Shown here one piece after another: positions 14,475-19,639 of a DNA stretch of 19,639 nt. Source of the stretch: CAYRZL01 sp964428795. GTDB taxonomy: Bacteria; Bacillota; Clostridia; Lachnospirales; Lachnospiraceae. Below the pieces are notes generated by a model that saw only the letters and a program-made list of their open reading frames with translations, was not told the DNA's origin and did not search any database. Position numbers and translations under genes: made by a program. Location of the stretch: NCBI GenBank assembly GCA_964428795.1, contig CAYRZL010000053.1, positions 1 to 19,639 on the forward strand. Reading direction: 5' to 3'. Numbering within the stretch: position 1 is the stretch's first letter; every line of letters starts with the position of its first letter.

Positions 14475-15977
14475 ATGAGAGGATTACACACACAAGTATC
14501 TGAATTAAGGAAAAATGTTTTTGTAGAGATTGCTCGGATCGCGTATGAGTCTGACAATATCAGAGACGACATCGAGGCTCTCCCATATAAGCTGTCACCT
14601 GGTGAAGTTCCAAAATTCCGGGAGAGCATCTACAGGGAGAGAGCGATCAGCTCGGAACGTGCCCGTCTGGCAATGGGGCTTTCTATCCGCCCGCAGAATA
14701 AACCGGTTCATGTAACCAGCGGTCTGGATGCCAGTGATATTGATGAAAAATATTATGAGCCGCCTCTGATGCAGGTTATTCCTTCTGCATGTAATGCATG
14801 TGAGGATAATGTATATGAGGTCAGCAATCTGTGCAGGGAGTGTCTGGCGCATCCCTGTATGGAGGTTTGTCCGAGAGATGCTATTTCTCATGTGGACGGA
14901 CAGGCGCATATTGACAAAGAGAAATGTATCAAATGTGGAAAATGTAAAGCGGAGTGTCCGTTTGATGCCATTGGAAAAAAAGTACGTCCATGTTCCATCG
15001 CCTGTGGTGTAAAAGCAATCAAATCTGATGAGTACGGACGAGCAAAGATTGATGAAGATCTTTGTGTATCCTGCGGTATGTGCATGGTAAGCTGTCCGTT
15101 TGGAGCGATTGCGGACAAATCACAGATATTCCAGTTGATCCGCTGTATACGAAACGGACATAAGGTAATTGCGGCGATTGCGCCTGCCTATGTGGGACAG
15201 TTTGGTGTGGATGTTCCTTCTTATAAGGTAAAAGACGGTTTGCTGAAGCTGGGGTTTTCAGAAGTATATGAGGTTGCCCTGGGTGCAGATATCGGAGCGG
15301 TGACCGAGGCACATGACTATGTATATCATGTAACAAACGGGGAAAAACCATTCTTGCTGACTTCCTGCTGTCCATCCTGGGCAATGCTGGCAAAGAAACA
15401 GTTCCCGGAAATCATTGAAAGCGTATCAAAAGAGCTGACACCTATGGTAGCTACCGCAAGAAGTATCAAACAGAAATATCCGGATTCAAAGGTTGTTTTT
15501 ATCGGTCCCTGTGCCGCTAAAAAGCTGGAGGCATCCAGAAGAACGGTGCGCAGTGACGTAGATTTCGTTATCACCTTTGAGGAATTGGATGCCATGTTTG
15601 AGGCAAAGGGAATCAAGCTGGCTGAGATGGAAGAGGGAGATTATCTGCATCATGCTACCGGAGCCGGACGTGGTTATGCGGTTGCCGGGGGTGTTGCCAA
15701 TGCGATTGAAAAATGTATTCATGAATATTATCCGTGGGTGGAGCCAAAGATCGCTCACGCAGAGGGTCTTGCAGATTGTAAAAAGCTGCTTCTTATGGCA
15801 AAAGCAGGCAAGATGAACGGATATCTGATTGAAGGAATGGGCTGTCCGGGCGGCTGTGTGGCAGGAGCGGGAACCCTGCTTCCGGTGCAGACAGCGAAAA
15901 AGGAGATTGCAAAGGTAGTAGCAAATTCTACGTCAAAGCTTCCGCCGAAAGAGCTGCGCAAGATCGAATTACCGTAA
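14475..15977 (+). CDS. Monomeric [FeFe] hydrogenase, group B-like
   Basis: 500 residues. Iron-sulfur motifs fill residues 106-207: C120-x2-C123-x4-C128-x3-C132, C151-x2-C154-x2-C157-x3-C161-P and C197-x2-C200-x2-C203-x3-C207-P, plus extra cysteines at 106, 109, 173 and 177. The H-cluster domain carries TSCCPSW (Cys298 as likely proton relay, Cys299 as ligand), GPCAAKKLEASR (Cys346) and EGMGCPGGCVAGAG (Cys457, Cys461). The GPCAAKK and GCVAGAG variants, in place of MPC and GCxxGGG of classical group A enzymes, point to group B. It should exchange electrons with ferredoxin to make or use H2 in the cytoplasm. The maturases HydEFG are not in the window. ATG 14475 has CGGAGGG 7 nt upstream. A Rex-type site covers the predicted start point. 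Confidence 0.93.
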   Translation: MRGLHTQVSELRKNVFVEIARIAYESDNIRDDIEALPYKLSPGEVPKFRESIYRERAISSERARLAMGLSIRPQNKPVHVTSGLDASDIDEKYYEPPLMQVIPSACNACEDNVYEVSNLCRECLAHPCMEVCPRDAISHVDGQAHIDKEKCIKCGKCKAECPFDAIGKKVRPCSIACGVKAIKSDEYGRAKIDEDLCVSCGMCMVSCPFGAIADKSQIFQLIRCIRNGHKVIAAIAPAYVGQFGVDVPSYKVKDGLLKLGFSEVYEVALGADIGAVTEAHDYVYHVTNGEKPFLLTSCCPSWAMLAKKQFPEIIESVSKELTPMVATARSIKQKYPDSKVVFIGPCAAKKLEASRRTVRSDVDFVITFEELDAMFEAKGIKLAEMEEGDYLHHATGAGRGYAVAGGVANAIEKCIHEYYPWVEPKIAHAEGLADCKKLLLMAKAGKMNGYLIEGMGCPGGCVAGAGTLLPVQTAKKEIAKVVANSTSKLPPKELRKIELP

Positions 15978-15992
15978 AATTCTCTGGGAGCC

Positions 15993-16021
15993 TTGAGTTT
16001 CTGAAGCGATGGGTGTAAAAT
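15993..16021 (+). promoter_or_regulatory. Probable promoter of the helicase gene
   Basis: TTGAGT (15993-15998), 17 bases and TAAAAT (16016-16021) lie between the hydrogenase stop (15977) and ATG 16052. No terminator is visible after the hydrogenase gene, so read-through is also possible. Confidence 0.5.
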
Positions 16022-16051
16022 ACCAACAGACTTTGGGCAGAAGAGGAATAT

Positions 16052-17875
16052 ATGAAATTAAATCAAACACAAACAGAAGCCATCCGCCACAAGGATGGTC
16101 CGATGATGGTACTGGCTGGACCTGGCTCAGGAAAGACTATGGTAATTACCCACCGGGTAAAATACCTGATCGAAACCTATGGGGTACAGCCAGGCTCCAT
16201 CTTAGTTGTAACATTTACAAAGGCTGCCGCATTACAGATGCGAGAGCGATTCTATGGTTTGACGGGCAGAAAACTGCCCGTTACCTTTGGAACGTTCCAT
16301 GCAGTCTTTTTTTCTATTCTAAAATATGCATATGGTTATACGGCGGACCACATTGTGAAAGAAGAAATGAAATATCAGTTTATGAGGGATATCATCTACC
16401 GTATGCATCTGGATTTTGAGGACGAGAATGGGTTTATTTCCGATTTGTTATCGGAGATCAGTCTGATCAAAAATTCAGATATTTCAGTGGAGCATTATTA
16501 TTCTGCATCCTGTGGGGAAGAGGATTTTCGGCGTATCTATGCGGAATATGAGCGGCTGCTGAGAAAGCACAGACTGATTGATTTTGACGATATGCTTATT
16601 TTTACAAAAGAATTGTTTGAGCAAAGACCGGATATTCTGGCAGGATGGCAGAGAAAATATCGGTACATTCTCATTGATGAGTTTCAGGATATCAATAAAA
16701 TTCAGTATGATATTGTCCGAATGCTGGCAGAGCCCCGGAAAAATCTGTTTCTTGTGGGAGATGATGACCAGTCTATCTACCGGTTTCGGGGAGCCAAGCC
16801 GGAGATCATGCTGCATGTTCCCCAGGATTATCCGAGGATCAGACAGGTTGCCTTATCTGTCAATTACAGGAGTGATCAAAAAATTGTGTCAGCAGCACAG
16901 CGGCTGATCGGACATAATACTCACAGATTTGAAAAGTCTATTGAGTCTGACTCGAAAAATGATGGTCTTGTGAAGGTGCACCGTGCGGACAGCCAGAGAA
17001 CGCAGAATCTTTTGGTGATTCAATTCATACAAAAGCATTTGGAGAGGGGCGGCAGTTTGAATGATATTGCAGTTTTGTTTCGTACCAATGCGCAGCCCCG
17101 CTTTTTGATGGAGCTGCTGCTGCAATACAACATTCCATTCCGGACAAAAGATAAAATACCGAATCTGTATGACAGCTGGATCGCAAAGGACATTTTTACT
17201 TATATCAGACTGGCGAAGGGGAGCCGCAGACGAAGCGATGTTCTGGCAGTAATGAATCGTCCGAACCGATATTTGAGCCGGGATTATCTGGACGAGGAAG
17301 AAGTGGCATTTGACGTCTGGATTTCATACTACAAAGAGCAGCCATGGATGATAAAACGGTTGGAGCGTCTGGAAAGTGATCTGCTGACGTTAAAACACCT
17401 GTCACCTTATGCGGCAGTAAACTATATCCGAAAGGCGATCTGTTATGACGAGTATCTGAAAAGCTATGCAGAATACCGGAATATCAGCTATGAAGATTTG
17501 CTGGAAACAGCGGAGCAGCTTCAGGAAGCCGCAAAGTCCTATAAGACAATAGAAGAATGGCAGGAATACATAGAACAGTTTAAAAAAGAACTGGAACAGG
17601 CGAACCGTGAGGCAGATCAGATCAAAGACGCAGTATCCCTTGCCACTTTGCACAGCGCAAAGGGACTGGAGTATGAGATCGTACATATTGTGGATGTCAA
17701 TGAGGGAATCATGCCCTATAAAAAAGCAGTGCTCACGGAAGATTTGGAAGAAGAGCGACGTATGTTCTATGTAGGGATGACACGAGCGAAAAAGGAATTG
17801 CATTTGTATACTACGCAGAAGGTGAATAATCATAAGATGGAGCCATCCCGTTTTTTGGAGGAGATTATTCATTAA
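16052..17875 (+). CDS. UvrD/PcrA/Rep-family (SF1) ATP-dependent DNA helicase
   Basis: 607 residues with the SF1A motif set in order: Q-motif LNQTQTEAI (3-11), Walker A AGPGSGKT (22-29), VVTFTKAAA (Ia, about 52-60), Walker B DEFQD (209-213), motif III GDDDQSIYRFRGA (236-248), VNYRS (270-274), motif V ATLHSAKGLEYE (531-542) and motif VI RRMFYVGMTRAKKEL (570-584). It should translocate 3'-5' on single-stranded DNA and unwind duplexes in repair or replication restart. It is shorter than PcrA/UvrD (about 720 residues), chiefly because the C-terminal tail is missing, so it is probably an additional paralogue rather than the housekeeping PcrA. ATG 16052 has GAGG 5 nt upstream. Confidence 0.93.
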   Translation: MKLNQTQTEAIRHKDGPMMVLAGPGSGKTMVITHRVKYLIETYGVQPGSILVVTFTKAAALQMRERFYGLTGRKLPVTFGTFHAVFFSILKYAYGYTADHIVKEEMKYQFMRDIIYRMHLDFEDENGFISDLLSEISLIKNSDISVEHYYSASCGEEDFRRIYAEYERLLRKHRLIDFDDMLIFTKELFEQRPDILAGWQRKYRYILIDEFQDINKIQYDIVRMLAEPRKNLFLVGDDDQSIYRFRGAKPEIMLHVPQDYPRIRQVALSVNYRSDQKIVSAAQRLIGHNTHRFEKSIESDSKNDGLVKVHRADSQRTQNLLVIQFIQKHLERGGSLNDIAVLFRTNAQPRFLMELLLQYNIPFRTKDKIPNLYDSWIAKDIFTYIRLAKGSRRRSDVLAVMNRPNRYLSRDYLDEEEVAFDVWISYYKEQPWMIKRLERLESDLLTLKHLSPYAAVNYIRKAICYDEYLKSYAEYRNISYEDLLETAEQLQEAAKSYKTIEEWQEYIEQFKKELEQANREADQIKDAVSLATLHSAKGLEYEIVHIVDVNEGIMPYKKAVLTEDLEEERRMFYVGMTRAKKELHLYTTQKVNNHKMEPSRFLEEIIH

Positions 17876-17906
17876 TAGAATGTGGAGTAGGATTATGTAA
17901 AAAGCG

Positions 17907-17958
17907 ACCATATCGTATCGTGTTATTTGTTGCGAACACAATACGATATGGTTTTTTT
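17907..17958 (+). terminator. Rho-independent terminator after the helicase gene
   Basis: An 18-bp stem (17907-17924 with 17935-17952) with a single C-A mismatch and a 10-base loop is followed by seven T (17952-17958). The same sequence contains a palindrome repeated 1.4 kb downstream (see 17911-17948), so it may serve two purposes. Confidence 0.8.
17911..17948. promoter_or_regulatory. Palindromic site A, shared with site B at 19288-19325
   Basis: TATCGTATCGTGTT, a 10-base centre, then AACACAATACGATA. It has the same 14-10-14 layout as site B and matches it at 30 of 38 positions, including TATCGT, GTGTTATTT, AACAC and TACGATA. It ends 62 bases before the ATG of the small exported-peptide gene, close to possible promoter elements (TTGAAA 17957, TATCAT 17971). 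It is a candidate operator for the neighbouring XRE-TPR regulator. Confidence 0.5.
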
Positions 17959-18010
17959 GAAAGAAAAAAGTATCATATGGTTATGAAATAGATGAAAGGA
18001 TATTGTAATA

Positions 18011-18262
18011 ATGAAAAAAGTAAAACGAAAAATTCTTATGTTTCTTCTCTGTGTGTCCATATTGACTCTTTTTACTGCACCGACATATTGTATGGAAGAT
18101 TCCGGGGTGATCTCTGGTAGTGAATCAGGATCAGATAATTCAGATTCCGTAGGAAATGATGGTAAGCAGACCAAAGATTCTGACCAGAAAGATCAAGAAA
18201 ACAATAAAAATAATCTTGTTCAGATGTATCGAGCACCGGAACAACCGGCTAAAGGTCATTGA
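18011..18262 (+). CDS. Small exported peptide, candidate signalling-peptide precursor
   Basis: 83 residues, no family recognised. A basic N terminus (MKKVKRK) and a hydrophobic stretch (about 8-24) form a signal peptide or membrane anchor. A strongly hydrophilic Ser/Asp/Gly/Lys/Asn linker (about 30-68) follows, and then a distinct short C-terminal segment, LVQMYRAPEQPAKGH. Exported precursors with an active C-terminal end are typical of RRNPP pheromone systems, and an RRNPP-like regulator is encoded tail-to-tail, overlapping by 7 bases. The linker and 83-residue length exceed those of PapR (about 48), so this role is inference; a small exported protein of another kind is possible. AAAGGA lies about 10 nt before ATG 18011. 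The transcript probably ends at the hairpin 18290-18316. Confidence 0.6.
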   Translation: MKKVKRKILMFLLCVSILTLFTAPTYCMEDSGVISGSESGSDNSDSVGNDGKQTKDSDQKDQENNKNNLVQMYRAPEQPAKGH

Positions 18263-19206
18263 TTTTCAAATATAATATTATGATATTTCTTTGCATCTTC
18301 TTGTAGAAGATGCAAATTTCTTTTATTATCTATTGTTTTGTAAAGATAATAGGATTGATAAAATAAATCTTTACTTTTTGCTTCGTTACCCAAAAAGTAG
18401 TAACATTCCGCCAAAATATGAATGATACCTGGTAAAAATTGGTAATGACCGTATTTGATACAAGACTGCCATCCGAGCTCTGCAATTTCAATCGCTTCTT
18501 CATATCGTCCGCATATGTCCAGCGTACAGGCATAGTTATGTGCAATAAGTGGAAGATGACCGGCGGATTGGGTAATATTCTGATAATGTTTTTGGATATA
18601 TTTTAGTAGTTGTCCATATATATCTGCTGCTTTTCTATTATTCTCCATACGACTATAAATACCTGCAATCTGGTTTATAATAGATACTTCTTCGAGACAA
18701 TATAAAGATTTATTTATTTCTTCCAAATCAAAATTAGGGACTGTTAATCGAAGGGCTTTCAAAGCCAGTTTCAATTCATCTTCCAAGCTACAGATTCCTT
18801 CTTCCTTCCAGATAATAACTTTACAACTCAGTATAAATTGACGTGTAATGCGGTCATCAGGCTCTGAGATATCTTCTAATTCCTGTGCTTTTGCCTGCGT
18901 TTTTTTCAAGAGTTTTGTTTTTTCTGGTTCCATGGATCGTTCAAGAAGAATAGTGTAAGAAAGAAGCTCTTTTCTCAAATTTTCAATTTTTTCTTCATTT
19001 TTACTAAGCAATGCATAGTAGCGCTCTCCTGGCAAACCGAGACGTTCTAAGATTGCATTGATACGGTTGCGAGAGGGGGTCTGTTTTCCATTTTCCATAC
19101 GGGATATAGTGATTGGTTCACAAATTCCTTCACATAATTGTTCCTGTGTCAGTCCAAGTTCCAATCTGCGTTTTTTTATGATTTCACCTAAAAATATTTC
19201 TTTCAT
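18256..19206 (-). CDS. XRE-family regulator with TPR-like C-terminal domain (RRNPP / PlcR-Rgg-like)
   Basis: 316 residues. The N-terminal helix-turn-helix (about 5-60) has LGEIIKKRRLELGLTQEQL and ITISRMENGKQTPS. The rest is all helical with TPR-like units, seen at INQIAGIYSRMENNRKAADIYGQLLKY, AHNYACTLDICGRYEEAIEIAELGW and HILAECYYFLGNEAKSKDLFYQSYYLY. Size and layout match PlcR, Rgg and related regulators that bind small imported peptides in the TPR groove. It lies convergent with the exported-peptide gene and divergent from the ORF at 19440, with a palindrome in the shared upstream region. The SD is weak (AAAGGA about 12 nt before the ATG). A peptide ligand is inferred from architecture and context only. 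Confidence 0.85.
   Translation of the reverse strand: MKEIFLGEIIKKRRLELGLTQEQLCEGICEPITISRMENGKQTPSRNRINAILERLGLPGERYYALLSKNEEKIENLRKELLSYTILLERSMEPEKTKLLKKTQAKAQELEDISEPDDRITRQFILSCKVIIWKEEGICSLEDELKLALKALRLTVPNFDLEEINKSLYCLEEVSIINQIAGIYSRMENNRKAADIYGQLLKYIQKHYQNITQSAGHLPLIAHNYACTLDICGRYEEAIEIAELGWQSCIKYGHYQFLPGIIHILAECYYFLGNEAKSKDLFYQSYYLYKTIDNKRNLHLLQEDAKKYHNIIFENQ
18290..18324 (+). terminator. Terminator of the small-peptide gene, inside the regulator's coding end
   Basis: A perfect 12-bp stem, TTTGCATCTTCT (18290-18301) and its complement (18305-18316), has a 3-base loop and is followed by TTTCTTTT. The T-rich side is on the plus strand, so it serves the peptide gene. On the minus strand the same bases encode part of LHLLQEDAKK near the regulator's C terminus. 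Confidence 0.7.
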
Positions 19207-19250
19207 TGTTTTTATATTTCCTTTGTAGTGTTTTGCACTTTTTATAATAT

Positions 19251-19279
19251 ATTTTAACAGATTTAGTTTTTAAGTACAA
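19251..19279 (-). promoter_or_regulatory. Promoter of the XRE-TPR regulator gene
   Basis: On the minus strand TTGTAC (19279-19274), 17 bases and TAAAAT (19256-19251) give a good sigma-A promoter with a start near 19244, about 38 nt upstream of the ATG. Site B ends 8 bases upstream of the -35. Confidence 0.65.
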
Positions 19280-19287
19280 GAATAACT

Positions 19288-19325
19288 TATCGTTTTGTGT
19301 TATTTTTTCATAACACGCTACGATA
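19288..19325. promoter_or_regulatory. Palindromic site B in the divergent regulator / 62-aa ORF region
   Basis: TATCGTTTTGTGTT, a 10-base centre, then AACACGCTACGATA. The arms pair at 11 of 14 positions and the layout is the same as site A. No T run follows and the arm mismatches are consecutive, so it is a poor terminator and a better DNA-binding site. Its place just upstream of the regulator -35 allows auto-control. The rest of 19207-19439 is AT-rich; no clear sigma-A promoter for the ORF at 19440 stands out, apart from weak -10-like TATAAG/TATAAA/TATAGT sequences at 19332-19360. Confidence 0.5.
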
Positions 19326-19439
19326 TTCTTTTATAAGTATAAAATGTGTTACCTTATAGTTACAAAAAATACAGAAAAATATAGATTTAATATTGAATAA
19401 AAAAATGTAAATCTAAAAATTGCGAAAAGAGAGGAAAAG

Positions 19440-19628
19440 ATGAAAAAGAATGTTGCTGGGAACAAAGAACGTTTCAGAAGTATTATTTTACCTTTGGTTC
19501 CGAATTCAGATTTAGCATGGCAATATATAGGAGATCAGGTTTTTATTATTGATGATTACAATAAGTTTGTTGTTTGTTTGGAAAATGTGAATTGTACCCC
19601 TTGTCAAGGACATTTTGAATTTGTGTAG
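19440..19628 (+). CDS. Small 62-residue Cys-containing protein of unknown function
   Basis: No confident family. It has a basic N terminus (MKKNVAGNKERFR), a middle part (LAWQYIGDQVFIIDDYNKFVV) faintly like the PqqD-type peptide-recognition fold, and a C-terminal end with three cysteines in a C-x5-C-x2-C pattern (CLENVNCTPC). There is no signal peptide. GAGAGG lies 5 nt before ATG 19440, so translation is credible. It is divergent from the RRNPP-like regulator with a palindrome between them, so it may be the first gene of the regulated operon, which continues beyond the window. A RiPP precursor or a small PqqD-like partner are possibilities, neither shown. Confidence 0.5.
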   Translation: MKKNVAGNKERFRSIILPLVPNSDLAWQYIGDQVFIIDDYNKFVVCLENVNCTPCQGHFEFV

Positions 19629-19639
19629 TGCCTGTTTTT

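Noticed and set aside
19382..19415. 8-bp inverted repeat TAGATTTA / TAAATCTA in the leader of the 62-residue ORF.
   Set aside because: It is short, AT-rich and widely spaced in an AT-rich region; expected by chance.

Overview
The window looks like a chromosomal segment of a spore-forming, strictly anaerobic member of the Firmicutes, most likely Lachnospiraceae. The grounds are the cotJABC spore-coat operon, a clostridial-type monomeric [FeFe] hydrogenase, a cobalamin-dependent methionine synthase without its reactivation domain, a VanR/VanS-like two-component pair, AGGAGG-type ribosome binding sites and moderately AT-rich intergenic regions. A run of exactly 100 N marks a scaffold gap inside tandem repeats, so this is a draft assembly.

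Positions 88-7592 form a tight plus-strand methionine/one-carbon operon: a fused homocysteine S-methyltransferase/methylenetetrahydrofolate reductase, a truncated-type MetH, a cytoplasmic GH20 beta-N-acetylhexosaminidase, and a second MetH-like protein. That last protein keeps an intact homocysteine domain but carries a shortened, apparently decayed folate-binding domain. A near-consensus promoter inside the end of this gene (7567-7595) starts ilvN-ilvC (branched-chain amino acid synthesis), which ends at a clear terminator (9187-9216).

Positions 9256-11907 hold a VanR/VanS-like two-component system and a membrane-anchored C39-like cysteine peptidase. Three GTAAGA-type repeats spaced exactly 11 bp lie between them and look like a response-regulator site. 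A strong bidirectional terminator separates this block from the minus-strand cotJA-cotJB-cotJC operon (13533-11994). CotJB has a tandem-repeat extension interrupted by the gap. The gap is flanked by identical 55-bp sequences, and merging them restores the reading frame.

Positions 13678-17875 carry a short QueG-like iron-sulfur protein, an [FeFe] hydrogenase resembling group B, and a UvrD/PcrA-type helicase. A Rex-type operator (redox/NADH-responsive repression) sits at the predicted start point of the hydrogenase promoter.

The most intriguing part is 17907-19628. A TPR-containing XRE-family regulator of RRNPP (PlcR/Rgg-like) architecture lies tail-to-tail with a small exported-peptide gene and head-to-head with a 62-residue, Cys-containing ORF at the window edge. 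Two 38-bp palindromes with the same 14-10-14 layout, identical at 30 of 38 positions, lie in front of the exported-peptide gene and in the divergent promoter region of the regulator. This fits a peptide-pheromone (quorum-sensing) locus, possibly controlling something beyond the right edge. The function is inferred; the repeats and gene layout are seen directly.
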